Source of the DNA: Halorientalis regularis | Lineage (GTDB): Archaea; Halobacteriota; Halobacteria; Halobacteriales; Haloarculaceae | Reading direction: 5' to 3' | Assembly (NCBI RefSeq): GCF_023698535.1 | Contig: NZ_JALJCL010000001.1 | Location: 248,001-312,000, forward strand | Length of the DNA stretch: 64,000 nucleotides | Shown: piece after piece, positions 34,715 to 44,239 of the stretch | Layout of the letters: every line of letters begins with the position of its first letter | Position numbering within the stretch: position 1 is the first letter of the stretch | Notes under the pieces: generated by a model | Told to the model about the DNA's origin: nothing | Databases searched by the model: none | What the model saw: only the letters and a program-made list of their open reading frames with translations | Made by a program: the position numbers and the translations under genes

Positions 34715-35557
34715 ATGGACGGCGACGAGTCCGTGTCGGGCGATCGAGACCTCCGGAAGACGGTCCGGTTTTATTTGCTCGATCACCGGACGTACCTCGG
34801 GAAAGCCATCGACATCACCTTGCTCCTGTTGAATCTGCTGTTCGTCTGTCTGTTCGTGGTCGAGACGTACCCGCTCGCGGATCGGTTCCGGGACCTGCTG
34901 TGGACGCTCGAAGTCGCTATCGCGGCCGTGTTCATGATCGAGTACGTGCTCCGACTCTACGGCGCGCAAAACAGAGTCGCGGAGTTCCTGAACGGCTACA
35001 CGATGGTGGACCTGTTCGCCATCTTGCCGACGCTATTGCTGGTCGCGTTCCCGGCGTCGATCTTCGCGGTCAACGTGGGATTCCTGCGAATCCTCCGCAT
35101 CGTCCGGTTCTTGCGTTTCTACCGGTTCACGCAGGACGCGGAGTTCTTCTTTGGGACCGTCTCGGACAACACGCTGCGAGCGATGAAGCTCCTGCTCACG
35201 ATTCTGGTCCTCCTGTCGGCGTCGGCCGGGCTCTTCTACACCGCCGAACACGGCGTCAATCCGAACGTCGACACGTTCGGTGACGCGTTCTACTACACCG
35301 TCGTGACGCTCTCGACGGTCGGCTTCGGCGACATCGTCCCGATGACGGCGGCGGGCAAGTGGATCACCGTCGCGTCGATCCTCGCGGCGATCATCGTCAT
35401 CCCGCGGCAGGCCAGCAAGATCCTCAAGGAGTGGACCAGCCGGGAGAAAGTCAACGTCACCTGTCCCGAGTGTGGCCTCGAATACCACGACCCGGACGCG
35501 TCCCACTGCAAGGCCTGCGGGCACGTCATCTACCAGGAACACGACTCCCGGGAGTGA
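34715..35557 (+). CDS. Kv-like voltage-gated potassium channel with C-terminal zinc ribbon
   Basis: 280 aa. Six membrane segments: S1 around 31-50, S4 with arginines every third residue (FLRILRIVRFLRFYRF, 123-138), pore helix and the K+ filter TVGFGD (201-206), S6 to about 232. After S6 comes a cytosolic ribbon CPECGLEYHDPDASHCKACG, not part of the classical channel. It would conduct K+ in response to voltage; the ribbon may sense metal or redox or hold the tetramer. ATG at 34715. Confidence 0.92.
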   Translation: MDGDESVSGDRDLRKTVRFYLLDHRTYLGKAIDITLLLLNLLFVCLFVVETYPLADRFRDLLWTLEVAIAAVFMIEYVLRLYGAQNRVAEFLNGYTMVDLFAILPTLLLVAFPASIFAVNVGFLRILRIVRFLRFYRFTQDAEFFFGTVSDNTLRAMKLLLTILVLLSASAGLFYTAEHGVNPNVDTFGDAFYYTVVTLSTVGFGDIVPMTAAGKWITVASILAAIIVIPRQASKILKEWTSREKVNVTCPECGLEYHDPDASHCKACGHVIYQEHDSRE

Positions 35558-35563
35558 TCCCCC

Positions 35564-36244
35564 TCAATACTCCCAGCGGCGGTCGATCCGGTCGTCGATT
35601 TCGGGGTGGTCGGCCCGGAGACGGTCCACGTCGGTCTCGCCGTCGACGTTGACGACGTGAATCTCGCCGCGTCGACCGCCGTACACGTCCTGGAAGTCGT
35701 ACACGGTACCGACGACGGTGACCGAATCGGGGACATCGTCGCTCTCACGGAGGAGCTGGACCTGTCGGTCGACGTTGTACTCGACGAGGTGGTTGATCGA
35801 ATCAGGGCGGGACAGGTCGGCCGGCAGGCGGTCCACGCCGGGTTCGAGGTGGGGTTTCAGCAGGTCGAGACAGTGCCCGATTCCGTCGGGCTCGGACACC
35901 CCGTGAGTGAGTGCGTCGTAGGTTGCGGTGACGGCCCCACAGCCAGTGTGGCCGACGACGACAGCGATTTCGGTCCCGGTGTGTTCGATGGGGTAGAGGA
36001 CATCGCCGGAGACGGTTTCGCCGACCGCGGTCCGCTGGACGACCCGGTTGCCGATGTTGCCACAGGTGAAGATCCGGCCAGGTTCGTCGTTCCCCCACAT
36101 CTGGTCCTGGAGGACGCGCGAATCCGAACAGCAGACGGTGACGACGGCAGGGTGCTGGGCGTCCTGCACGTCGTCGAACCGCGACTCGAACCGCTCGGCG
36201 TGTTCGGCGTTTCGCGCCAGCAGGTCGACGAACGTCTGGTCCAT
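35564..36244 (-). CDS. Beta-class carbonic anhydrase
   Basis: 226 aa from ATG 36242-36244 (MDQTFVDLLARNAEHAERF). Zinc ligands Cys39 in VTVCCSDSRV with the Asp41-Arg43 dyad, then His99 and Cys102 in VVVGHTGCGAVTA. Interconverts CO2 and bicarbonate in the cytoplasm. The C-terminal part DSVTVVGTVYDFQDVYGGRR is typical. Convergent with the channel gene, 6 bp apart. Confidence 0.95.
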   Translation of the reverse strand: MDQTFVDLLARNAEHAERFESRFDDVQDAQHPAVVTVCCSDSRVLQDQMWGNDEPGRIFTCGNIGNRVVQRTAVGETVSGDVLYPIEHTGTEIAVVVGHTGCGAVTATYDALTHGVSEPDGIGHCLDLLKPHLEPGVDRLPADLSRPDSINHLVEYNVDRQVQLLRESDDVPDSVTVVGTVYDFQDVYGGRRGEIHVVNVDGETDVDRLRADHPEIDDRIDRRWEY

Positions 36245-36357
36245 ACTCACGAGAGGCACACGGAACCATGGTAACTCTTGGTTTTCACACGTTATCGACA
36301 AATAGCGGCGGTCGGCTCGCGAGGACTTGTCGACCTGTACTCGAAGCGAGCGACGGG

Positions 36358-36603
36358 TTACAGCGTGTAGTCGTCTTCACCGGGGTCGTCGCGCATGGCG
36401 GGGTCCTGCTGGTCGGCGACGGACTGCTGGAACATGTCGCCGCCGAGTTCTTCGCTCTCTTCCTCGGCGGGGCCATAGGCGTTCAACCCCTGCGTGAGCA
36501 GTTTCTCGACGGCCTCGTCCCAGTTGACGAACTCATCGTTGTTCACCATGCGTTCGATGTCGCTCTCGACGCGGTCTGACAGCTCCATCTCGATCTTGGC
36601 CAT
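36358..36603 (-). CDS. Ribbon-helix-helix-like small protein (DUF7120-like, 81 aa)
   Basis: Starts MAKIEMELSDRVESDIERMV, a strand followed by NDEFVNWDEAVEKLLTQGLN as two helices, the RHH/Arc pattern, with an acidic unstructured tail rich in E, D and Q. Likely a dimeric DNA-binding regulator, though the usual basic strand residues are absent, so DNA contact is not certain. Sits beside the TnpB-type remnant. Confidence 0.75.
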   Translation of the reverse strand: MAKIEMELSDRVESDIERMVNNDEFVNWDEAVEKLLTQGLNAYGPAEEESEELGGDMFQQSVADQQDPAMRDDPGEDDYTL

Positions 36604-36689
36604 ACCCCCGCTCAGGGGAACAGGCAGGTAAGGTTTGGGTCTCCTACGTGAGATCGAAACGCGGTCGACAGGGGATTGTGAAACGATTG

Positions 36690-37190
36690 ACCTCCTCCCA
36701 CGGCTGAAGCCGTGGGATTCCACGCGCGGTGGGCATCCCGGTGATGCCGCACCCGGTGGCAAATTTCCCCTCGCGGGTACTCCGGTTTGCGGGACTCTGG
36801 TTTGGCCCCCATCCGGGGTCTGACGTGTTCGCCCTTGCGGGCCGTATCCACTCCCAGCGACTGTCGTCCCCGGTTGTTCACCGGGCCGCGGGCCGGGCCA
36901 TCGACCCGACGCGCCGCCACACCGCGTGGCGGCGCGTCCCAAGCCGGCGCAGGGTTGCTTTTTGATTTTCCTTGCGGGCCACGGGGACGCCCTCGCGGGA
37001 ACGGTGTGGTAGCCTTTCGTCCACCGGGCAGACCCCAATCCAACTGCCAGTTTTTCGCCGTCTTGAGTGCCTCTATGTACGGATTCCGGTAGATTAAACG
37101 TTGGGGATGCAGACAGCCATCGGCGGTGGCCTGACGGGGCGTGGTGCCGCTCGGACCCACCCCTGAAGGGGTGGGCTTCCGCTTCCTGCG
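36690..37190 (-). mobile_element. tnpB-less IS1341-type element (both ends, no transposase)
   Basis: Read on the minus strand, the left-end hairpin CCCACCCC-TTCA-GGGGTGGG is at 37156-37175 and the right-end hairpin CCCACGGC-TTCA-GCCGTGGG at 36697-36716. Between them the leader preserves a CCCCAACGTTTAAT motif found at the same place in the TnpB element at 54.7 kb, but no TnpB motif can be read in any frame; a strong inverted repeat CGCCGCCACA/TGTGGCGGCG-like sits near 36918-36936. Either an internal deletion or a non-autonomous element whose RNA is mobilised or used in trans. Confidence 0.65.
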
Positions 37191-37192
37191 TG

Positions 37193-37996
37193 TCAGTCGG
37201 CAGTGTCGGGAAACGTCTCCGCAAGCGCGTCGAGCGCTTCGTGGTGTTCGGTGGTGTGCGGTGCCGTCAGCGGCGAGACACTGACGTTCCCGTCGACGAC
37301 GGCGCGGCGGTCGGTCCCCTCTGGGTCGGGAATCTCGCCCTCGCCCATCAGTTCCCAGATGCGGTCGTGGAGAGTAATCTCCCCGTCGTGGCGCTCGGCG
37401 TCCATCATGTAGGTTCGAGAGGGTTCGGTGACGACCATCTCCGCCGGCCCGTCACCGCTCTGCTCGGGAACGGGCGCGTTCACGTTGAGGTAGTCCGCAC
37501 GCTCGAAGACACCGGCGTCGATGGTGTGATCAGCGAGGTATCGCGTCGCGCGGGCGGCGTTGTCGTAGGCGGACGGGTCCACGTCCACGTCGGTGTAGCT
37601 CGTGTCTTCGCTGACGGGGACGTACAGGGAAACGGCGATGGCCGGCACGTCGAAGAAGGTGGCCTCGACGGCGGCGCTGACCGTCCCAGACCGGCCGAGA
37701 ACGTACGAGCCGAGGTTGGCCCCCTGGTTACAGCCCGCGACGACGAGGTCGGCGTCGGGAACCAGCGTTCCCAGGCCGGCGATTACGCAGTCTGCCGGCG
37801 TCCCCTCGATGGCGTAGCCCAGTTCGTGCTGGTGGATCTCGACGTTGTGTGAGAGCGCGCGGCCGACGGCACTCTGATCCGCGGCAGGGGCGACGGCCGT
37901 CACCGTCCCGGCGGCCGAGAGCGCGTCGTAGAGAGCGCGAAACCCGGTGCTCCCGATGCCGTCGTCGTTCGTCAACAGAATCTCCGGATCGGCCAT
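37193..37996 (-). CDS. surE: 5'/3'-nucleotidase SurE
   Basis: 267 aa from ATG 37994-37996. Metal-binding start ILLTNDDGIGSTGFRALYDA, then VAPAADQSAVGRALSH and VVAGCNQGANLG, the SurE active site with Asp-Asp, Ser and Asn ligands. Hydrolyses nucleoside monophosphates. Expected tail SPLTAPHTTEHH is present. Its promoter shares an AT-rich divergent region with the membrane-protein gene at 38103. Confidence 0.95.
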   Translation of the reverse strand: MADPEILLTNDDGIGSTGFRALYDALSAAGTVTAVAPAADQSAVGRALSHNVEIHQHELGYAIEGTPADCVIAGLGTLVPDADLVVAGCNQGANLGSYVLGRSGTVSAAVEATFFDVPAIAVSLYVPVSEDTSYTDVDVDPSAYDNAARATRYLADHTIDAGVFERADYLNVNAPVPEQSGDGPAEMVVTEPSRTYMMDAERHDGEITLHDRIWELMGEGEIPDPEGTDRRAVVDGNVSVSPLTAPHTTEHHEALDALAETFPDTAD

Positions 37997-38070
37997 GTCG
38001 AGTGGTAGGACGGCCCTCGCAAAAGCCCACCGCTCACCCGCGACGCTCGGGAACTGAGTCGGCACCAGTT

Positions 38071-38090
38071 TTTATATAACGGTTTTTATA
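38071..38090. promoter_or_regulatory. Divergent AT-rich promoter
   Basis: TTTATATA (38071-38078) and TTTTTATA (38083-38090) lie in 60 bp of otherwise GC-rich DNA. The first is centred about 29 bp before the ATG at 38103, the spacing of a leaderless transcript. Read on the other strand, TTATATAAA could drive surE. Confidence 0.5.
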
Positions 38091-38102
38091 AGTACACTGT
38101 AT

Positions 38103-38414
38103 ATGACTGAAGAGAAGACCCCACCCGAGAATCTATCGACACTCGGGAGTTGTCGGTGGCTGTTGTTCGACCAGTTCGACGAATCGCGGGCCGACCGACT
38201 CCGGAGCGCGTTCGTCTTCGTCGGGCTGGCGACGAGTTTTCTCGCCTTCGTCGCGGCCACGTCCGCGCTCCTACAGAGCCTCGGGCTGTGGTGGATCGCG
38301 CTGATCCTCGGGCTGCTGGGCGCGGGGACGCTCGCTTTCGTCTGGCTGCTCGCCCTCGGTTCGTTCGCGGAGTGGTTCGAGACCGGCGAAGGCCTGGGCG
38401 CGGACGCCGAGTAA
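38103..38414 (+). CDS. Two-helix membrane protein (103 aa)
   Basis: A soluble N-terminal 30 residues (TEEKTPPENLSTLGSCRWLL) then two membrane helices: FVFVGLATSFLAFVAATSAL and WWIALILGLLGAGTLAFVWL, and a short acidic tail. No catalytic motif. Tightly convergent with the Rsm22-like gene (1 bp apart). Function unknown. Confidence 0.75.
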   Translation: MTEEKTPPENLSTLGSCRWLLFDQFDESRADRLRSAFVFVGLATSFLAFVAATSALLQSLGLWWIALILGLLGAGTLAFVWLLALGSFAEWFETGEGLGADAE

Positions 38415-38415
38415 C

Positions 38416-39831
38416 TCAGGCGTCGGCGGGCACCCGGTCGACGACGCTCTCGCCGTCGACCACCAGATTGTAGGCTTCTTCGTCGTCGTTCCAGAGTGCC
38501 AGCACGTTCTCACAGACCAGCAGGTCGCCGTACGCGGCCGTCGCCAGGTCGCTGTTCAGCGCCGACTCCTTGGTGAGGACGGCGTAGTGGGCGACCTGCT
38601 CGCTCCCGTCGCCGATCTTGAACAGTGGGTGGGCGTCCTCGCCGGCGAGGTCGTGGCTCAGCTTGATCGCCGCCACGTCGATACGGTTCGAGACGTGGGT
38701 GTCCATCTCGGCCATCCGGGCGAACTCGCTGACGGATGGTGAGAAGTCGATCCGGCGCTTCCCGTCCGGTCGCATGATCGTGTAGGCGTACTGCACGTCG
38801 ACGTTGACGAACTCGCCGGGTTCGTGGTCCGGGCCGCTGGCCGCCTCGTCCAGGCGACGCTGGAAGGCCGGCGGTTCGAGGTCGGGGTGTACGTCGAACG
38901 ACCAGGCCTCGTCGGTCGGCGTCGCCGACGGCCAGAGCCGCACCGTCGGCGCGTAGACTGTCAGTCCGTCCTCGACGGCGCGCTCGACCTCGCGGAGTCC
39001 GATGGCAGTCTCGCGGTCGGCGGGCGCGAGTCCGACGAGCGAGCCATCGGCCGCCAGCGCGTCCCGGTAGCGGTCGACGACGCCGGCAGGGTCGTCGAGT
39101 TCGCTCAGGACGTTGGCGAAGAGGATCAGGTCGTACTCCCCGTCGGGTTCGAAGTCCTCGGCGGTCGACTCGTGAACCGTCGTCCGGAAGTTCCGGCCGG
39201 TTTCTTCGAGCAGGGTCGAGAGAACGCCGGTCGCGGCGCTTGGCTCGACGGCGTGGTAGTCGACCAGCGCGTCCTCGGGGACCAGTTCGGCCAGTCCCAG
39301 CGCCGGGCCACCGACGCCCGCGCCCACGTCGAGAACACGCAGTTTCCGGGGGCACAGACCGTCCGCGATCAGGTCCGCGAGGACGTACTGGACGGCGGCG
39401 TAGTAATTCGGGAGGTGATAGAGGGCGTAGGCCAGCGCCGTCTCGGCGTCGTAGTCCACGTCGTTGCCCCACAGGTAGTCACTCTTCAAATCGCGAATCC
39501 GCTCGCGGATCGCGTCGCCGGACTCCCCCTCCGGCCAGCCTGCACCGTATTCCTCGACGAACATGTCTTCGAGCGCCATCGAGTACGTCGACGGAAAACT
39601 CTCGACGCCGTGGAACGGGACCGAGAGGGTACCTTCTTCGACCGGCTCGAAGGTCCCGTCCTCGTTCTCCAGCAGTCCGAGATCGAACGCGTCCTCCCGC
39701 AGGACCTGCGTGATCGTGGCCGGATGGGGTTGGCCTTCGACGTACTCCTGGATCTCCTCGGGGTCGATGGGGCGGACCGACTGGAGGTACCGGGCGTTGT
39801 CCCGGACCTGTTCACGCTGGTCGGCGTTCAT
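38416..39831 (-). CDS. Rsm22-like SAM-dependent methyltransferase
   Basis: 471 aa. Class I methyltransferase core with motif I LRVLDVGAGVGGPALGLAEL, an acidic loop YHAVEPSAA, and YDLILFANVLSELDDPAG as motif IV-like; the N-terminal FPSTYSMALEDMFVEEYG and C-terminal strand-rich domain follow the mitochondrial/archaeal Rsm22 (METTL17) layout that works on small-subunit rRNA assembly. Its ATG overlaps the tyrA stop by 4 bp, so it is the second gene of that unit. rRNA target not shown. Confidence 0.82.
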   Translation of the reverse strand: MNADQREQVRDNARYLQSVRPIDPEEIQEYVEGQPHPATITQVLREDAFDLGLLENEDGTFEPVEEGTLSVPFHGVESFPSTYSMALEDMFVEEYGAGWPEGESGDAIRERIRDLKSDYLWGNDVDYDAETALAYALYHLPNYYAAVQYVLADLIADGLCPRKLRVLDVGAGVGGPALGLAELVPEDALVDYHAVEPSAATGVLSTLLEETGRNFRTTVHESTAEDFEPDGEYDLILFANVLSELDDPAGVVDRYRDALAADGSLVGLAPADRETAIGLREVERAVEDGLTVYAPTVRLWPSATPTDEAWSFDVHPDLEPPAFQRRLDEAASGPDHEPGEFVNVDVQYAYTIMRPDGKRRIDFSPSVSEFARMAEMDTHVSNRIDVAAIKLSHDLAGEDAHPLFKIGDGSEQVAHYAVLTKESALNSDLATAAYGDLLVCENVLALWNDDEEAYNLVVDGESVVDRVPADA

Positions 39832-40574
39832 CGGCGATCACCCGCGTCGCTGTACAGGGCTCCGAACCCGTCGTCGTCGGCCGCCGCGATCTCCTCGGCC
39901 GCCGCGGCCACGTCGCTGGCTCCCTCGAAGGCGGTCTGGATGTCGGCGTACACGCGTGGATCGCCGTCCGTGACCTGTTCGACCAGATCGAACAGCGCGG
40001 CGGAAACGGGCGTCTGGAACTGCTCGGGCACCGGATCGGCAGCCAGCCCGAACGCGAGGATGGCGGCGTGGGCCTTGGCCTGGACGGTCTCCATGACGCG
40101 GTCGTGTTCGGCCGCAGTCGTCTCGAAGACGGTGTTGCCGCGGGCCTGCAGTGCGTCCTGGATCGTGTCGGTCGTCGGTCCGGCAGCGTCGACGACGGCG
40201 GCGACGTTCCCGGGTTCGTTTTCCGGGGCAAAGAGCGGATGGAGACTCAGCCGTTCGCGGTCGGGGGCCGCCTCGCGCATTGCGGCGACGGGGTCGGCGG
40301 CGGCGCCGGTCACGTCGACCAGTGCGTCCTCGGCCTTCTCGGCGTGGGTGTCGATGGCCTCGACGGCGACCGGGATCGGGACCGCGATACAGACCGCAGC
40401 AAAGGACTCGTCGGTGTCGAGCGGGACGGTCCGGCCGTCCACGGCCTCGGCGGCGGCGGTCGCGGCCGCGTCGTCGGGATCGGCGAAGGCGGCGGCCACC
40501 TCGTCGGGGCCCGCCCGGACCGCGTCGGCGAACCAGCGGCCCATCGCGCCGGCACCGACCACGAGTACGTTCAT
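39828..40574 (-). CDS. tyrA: Prephenate dehydrogenase
   Basis: 248 aa. NAD(P)-binding N-terminus MNVLVVGAGAMGRWFADAVR, then CIAVPIPVAVEAIDTHAEK and DVTGAAADPV, with the catalytic-region His in LSLHPLFAPENEPG, as in TyrA. Oxidatively decarboxylates prephenate to 4-hydroxyphenylpyruvate for tyrosine. No ACT or chorismate-mutase fusion; the mutase is separate at 33.3 kb. The helical C-terminal half is shorter than in bacterial enzymes. Heads a two-gene unit. Confidence 0.88.
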   Translation of the reverse strand: MNVLVVGAGAMGRWFADAVRAGPDEVAAAFADPDDAAATAAAEAVDGRTVPLDTDESFAAVCIAVPIPVAVEAIDTHAEKAEDALVDVTGAAADPVAAMREAAPDRERLSLHPLFAPENEPGNVAAVVDAAGPTTDTIQDALQARGNTVFETTAAEHDRVMETVQAKAHAAILAFGLAADPVPEQFQTPVSAALFDLVEQVTDGDPRVYADIQTAFEGASDVAAAAEEIAAADDDGFGALYSDAGDRR

Positions 40575-40658
40575 GGAGACGTGGTAACCGTGGCCCGCTC
40601 AAAAGCGGTTCGGGTCGCCGACCACGAGCCTTTTACCGCCGCCCTGTCGCTATCCGGT

Positions 40659-41483
40659 ATGGACAGGCGGGTGGCACTCGCGCTTCTTGTCGCCGTCGCG
40701 ACGATTCTGGCCGGGTGTTCGTGGATTGAGCGGCCCGAGCCCGCAGGACCCCCACCGGGGAACACGACCGAAACCGGTGGCGGCCCCGGAATCCCGTACG
40801 ACCGACTGGCGGCACACGCGGACGCGCTTCGTGATCGGGGGTACGAACTCAGCCTCGACGTGCGGATCAGGACACCGAACGGGAGTACGAACGAGACAGT
40901 CAGCGTCGCCAGCGACCCAGGCAGCGAGCGACAGCTGATTCACAGACGAACGGCCGACAGCAGCCTCGACCGGTACGTCGACGGTGCGCAGTTGTTCACG
41001 AGATTCGTCGCCAACGGCTCGACGACGTTCGACACAGCCGACCTCGGGACGGAGAACGTCACGTTCACGACCGACGGGAACCGTGGCGTCGCCTTCGTCA
41101 ACACCGTCCACGGCAGTAGTCTCCGCACCCGGCAACTCCGACGGATCTACGAGTTCGGCGACTTCGAGCCGGCCGGAAACGTCACCCGCGACGGCCGAGA
41201 ATACGCCGCCTTCGACCTGACCAGCGCGGCCACCGGCCCCGACGCGACGGTGACGCTGAACGACTCGTCGGGCCGAATCCTGATCGCATCGAGCGGCGTG
41301 ATCCGTCGGGCGAGCATCGACCTGCGGGGCACCCAGCGTGGCGAGCCGTTCGTCTACGCCGTCGACTACCGAGTCACGAAGGTCGGGGACGTGCCGATCC
41401 AGCCGCCGGAGTGGCTGGACGAAGCTCGAGCCAGCCGAAATACCACGGCGAGTGGGTCTCAGACGACGAGTGCCTCGGGATAG
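40659..41483 (+). CDS. DUF7537-type lipoprotein
   Basis: 274 aa. Signal MDRRVALALLVAVATILAGC with a lipobox (LAGC), so anchored outside the membrane by a lipid at Cys20, followed by a Gly/Pro/Thr linker. The remainder is strand-rich with repeated YELSLDVRIRTPNG and AFVNTVHGSSLRTRQL segments, as in haloarchaeal lipoproteins that look LolA/LppX-like. A ligand carrier is a guess. The 3' end overlaps the convergent M24 gene by 25 bp. Confidence 0.85.
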   Translation: MDRRVALALLVAVATILAGCSWIERPEPAGPPPGNTTETGGGPGIPYDRLAAHADALRDRGYELSLDVRIRTPNGSTNETVSVASDPGSERQLIHRRTADSSLDRYVDGAQLFTRFVANGSTTFDTADLGTENVTFTTDGNRGVAFVNTVHGSSLRTRQLRRIYEFGDFEPAGNVTRDGREYAAFDLTSAATGPDATVTLNDSSGRILIASSGVIRRASIDLRGTQRGEPFVYAVDYRVTKVGDVPIQPPEWLDEARASRNTTASGSQTTSASG

Positions 41484-42652
41484 TCGGTGAGATTCTCGTA
41501 GCCGTCCTCGGTGACGACCACGATGTCTTCGATCCGGATGCCACCGACTGCGGGGTCGTAGAGGCCGGGCTCGATGGTGATGATGTGCCCGGGTTCGAGT
41601 TCGCCACCACCGGGGCCGACGAGAGGCTGTTCGTGGACGTCCAGCCCGACGCCGTGGCCGGTGTTGTGGATGAAGCCCGTCTCGGTCGTCTCGTCGTCCC
41701 TGAGAGTCGGTTCGCCGGCGTCCTCGTACACGTCACAGACGGCGTCGTGGACCGCCGCGCCGGTCGCGCCGGGTTCGACGGTTTCGAGAGCCGCCCGCTT
41801 GGCTTCGGCGGTCAGGTCGTACCAGCGGCGGATCTCCTCGGACGGCTCGCCCTTCAGGAAGGTCCGGGTCATGTCCGCGTGGTACTTCGTGGCCTTGTCC
41901 CGCGGGAAGATGTCGACGATGATCGGTTCGTCGGCCGCGAGCGGGCCGCTCCCGCGGTCGTGAGGATCGGCGGCGTCGGCCCCGCAGGCGACGATGGTCT
42001 CGTCGAGCGCACAGCCGTGCCGGAGGAGCGTCACCTCGATCGCCTCTTTGACGCGTTCGCTAGTAAGTGGCTCGCCTTCGTAGCGGAGGGTCCCGTCCGC
42101 GACGGTCGCCGCGGCGATGAGGTCCTCGGCGGCGCGCATCGCGGCTTCGTTCGCCTGCTGAGCCGTGCGGACGTGATCGACTTCCGCGTCGGTCTTTGTC
42201 GCGCGGATGCCCTCGATCACGTTGGTCCCGCCGCGGCCGATGGGCGGTGTATCGGGGGACTTGACCTCGACCCCGTGCTCGCGAAGGCCGTCGGCGGTCG
42301 CCAGCGGGAACCGTGACGGGACGGCCACCGACTCGACACCGCGGTCTTCGACGAACGAGGCCAGGACGCGGCGACCCCCCTCCAAGCGACCGTGTTCCTC
42401 GACGAGCGCAGGCAAGTCGTAATCGACGTGGCGCTCGACCGACGCCGCCCGACTCTCGGTCTTCGCGCGGCCGTACTCCAGACTGGAGACCAGCAGGTGG
42501 ACCTCGCCGTCGTAGAGCGTGTGGAACGGGTCCGGTGCGTCGAACCCGGAGAGGTACAGCTGGTCGGAGTCGTCGCCGGCGGCGTCGATCAGGAAGCCAC
42601 CGACGCCCGCCTCGTCGAGGAAGGCGTCGAGAGCGGAGAGATCGGGTTCCAT
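41459..42652 (-). CDS. Xaa-Pro aminopeptidase-like M24 metallopeptidase
   Basis: 397 aa from ATG 42650-42652 ([20 protein letters not shown]). N-terminal creatinase-like domain to about 150, then the pita-bread domain with the five metal ligands: Asp in IIVDIFPR, Asp in YHADMTRTF, His in [14 protein letters not shown], Glu in ITIEPGLY and Glu in IRIEDIVVV. Releases N-terminal residues before proline. Divergent from aroA with under 100 bp between starts. Confidence 0.93.
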   Translation of the reverse strand: MEPDLSALDAFLDEAGVGGFLIDAAGDDSDQLYLSGFDAPDPFHTLYDGEVHLLVSSLEYGRAKTESRAASVERHVDYDLPALVEEHGRLEGGRRVLASFVEDRGVESVAVPSRFPLATADGLREHGVEVKSPDTPPIGRGGTNVIEGIRATKTDAEVDHVRTAQQANEAAMRAAEDLIAAATVADGTLRYEGEPLTSERVKEAIEVTLLRHGCALDETIVACGADAADPHDRGSGPLAADEPIIVDIFPRDKATKYHADMTRTFLKGEPSEEIRRWYDLTAEAKRAALETVEPGATGAAVHDAVCDVYEDAGEPTLRDDETTETGFIHNTGHGVGLDVHEQPLVGPGGGELEPGHIITIEPGLYDPAVGGIRIEDIVVVTEDGYENLTDYPEALVV

Positions 42653-42741
42653 ACGCCGGTGTCCGGTCCCGACCGACAAAACCTCGTGGGTCCTCGGGAC
42701 GCTCCGGTACCCTCATGCCGAGGGACTGCGACGACTCCCGC

Positions 42742-44034
42742 ATGAACGTCGAGATCTCTCCATCCCGGGTTGGCGGGACCGTACAGGCTCCGCCCTCGAA
42801 GAGCTACACCCACCGCGCGATCCTCGCGGCGGGATACGCCGACGGCGCGACCGTCACCGACCCGCTCGTGAGCGCGGATACGCGAGCGACGATGCGCGCG
42901 GTCGAGGCTTACGGTGGCACCGTGGACCGCAGTGCCGACGACAGCACCCTCGACATCGACGGGTTCGGTGGCCAGCCCGACGTTCCGGACGACGTGATCG
43001 GCTGCGCCAACAGCGGGACGACGATGCGACTGATCACCGCGACCGGCGCGCTCGCCGACGGGATCACCGTCCTGAGCGGCGACGACTCGCTCCGGTCGCG
43101 GCCCCAGGGCCCGCTGCTGGACGCGGTCGAGCAACTCGGCGGTCGCGCGAAGAGCACCCGCGGGAACGGGCAGGCCCCGCTCGTGGTCGAGGGACCGGTC
43201 GACGGTGGATCGGTCTCGATCCCCGGCGACGTGTCCTCGCAGTACATCACCGCCTTGTTGATGGCCGGCGCGGTCACCGACGAGGGAATCGAAATCGACC
43301 TGGAGACCGAACTCAAGTCCGCGCCGTACGTCCAGATCACCATCGAAGTTCTGGACGCGTTCGGTGTCGAGGCCGTCGAGACCGACGCGGGCTTCCGGGT
43401 CGACGGCGGGCAGTCCTACGCGCCGGCGGGTGGCGAGTACGCCGTCCCCGGCGACTTCTCTTCGATGTCGTACCTGCTGGCCGCGGGCGCGCTGGCGGCC
43501 GACGACGAACTCGAAGTGAGAGGGGCACAGCCCAGTGCGCAGGGTGACGCAGCCATCGTCGAGGTCCTGGAGCGGATGGGTGCGGACATCGACTGGGACC
43601 GTGATGGGGGCGTCATCACGACCCGGCAGTCCTCGCTCTCCGGGATCGAGGTCGGCGTCGAGGACACGCCAGACCTCCTGCCGACCATCGCGGTGCTGGG
43701 CGCGGTCGCCGACGGGACGACGACGATCACCGACTGCGAACACGTCCGGTACAAGGAGACCGACCGCGTGAGCGCGGTGGCCGAGGAGCTGACGGCGATG
43801 GGGGCCACGGTCGAGGAGGAACAGGACACCCTGACGATCCACGGTGGCGAGAGCGACCTGCAGGGCGCGACGGTCGACGGGCGCGCCGATCACCGGATCG
43901 TGATGTCGCTGGCGGTAGCAGGGCTGGTCGCCGACGGGGATACGACCATCGAGGGCGGTGAACACGTCGACGTGTCCTTCCCGGACTTCTTCGACGTGTT
44001 CGAGGGAATCGGGGCGACGGTCACTCGGGAGTGA
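42742..44034 (+). CDS. aroA: 3-phosphoshikimate 1-carboxyvinyltransferase (EPSP synthase)
   Basis: 430 aa. Sixth shikimate-pathway step, adding the enolpyruvyl group of PEP to shikimate 3-phosphate. [19 protein letters not shown], the [13 protein letters not shown] loop, [12 protein letters not shown] and the late [13 protein letters not shown] and [13 protein letters not shown] motifs hold the substrate and catalytic residues. Full-length and intact. aroC follows in the same direction after 205 bp, which suggests a shared regulon. Confidence 0.96.
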   Translation: MNVEISPSRVGGTVQAPPSKSYTHRAILAAGYADGATVTDPLVSADTRATMRAVEAYGGTVDRSADDSTLDIDGFGGQPDVPDDVIGCANSGTTMRLITATGALADGITVLSGDDSLRSRPQGPLLDAVEQLGGRAKSTRGNGQAPLVVEGPVDGGSVSIPGDVSSQYITALLMAGAVTDEGIEIDLETELKSAPYVQITIEVLDAFGVEAVETDAGFRVDGGQSYAPAGGEYAVPGDFSSMSYLLAAGALAADDELEVRGAQPSAQGDAAIVEVLERMGADIDWDRDGGVITTRQSSLSGIEVGVEDTPDLLPTIAVLGAVADGTTTITDCEHVRYKETDRVSAVAEELTAMGATVEEEQDTLTIHGGESDLQGATVDGRADHRIVMSLAVAGLVADGDTTIEGGEHVDVSFPDFFDVFEGIGATVTRE

Positions 44035-44239
44035 CGGCTCGCCGGTAGTGAGCGATGGGGGCGAACAGACGGGACGGACGGCCGCGGCGCAGTGTCCCGT
44101 GCTATCGCGGACTGCGCCGCGGTGGTGGTCAGTGCATGGTCCGTGGTGGTCTCGGGTTCCGAAATAAACCCTCGTGCGGCGAAGGCGGGGTTCGACGCTT
44201 TCTCAACCTTCAAATGCCAGGGCCACTCAGAAACCAGTA

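Noticed and set aside
36612-37160. 182-codon minus-strand frame in the tnpB-less element
   Set aside because: It runs through both the leader and the right-end hairpin, has no TnpB motif and has arginine/proline-rich composition typical of chance frames in GC-rich DNA.
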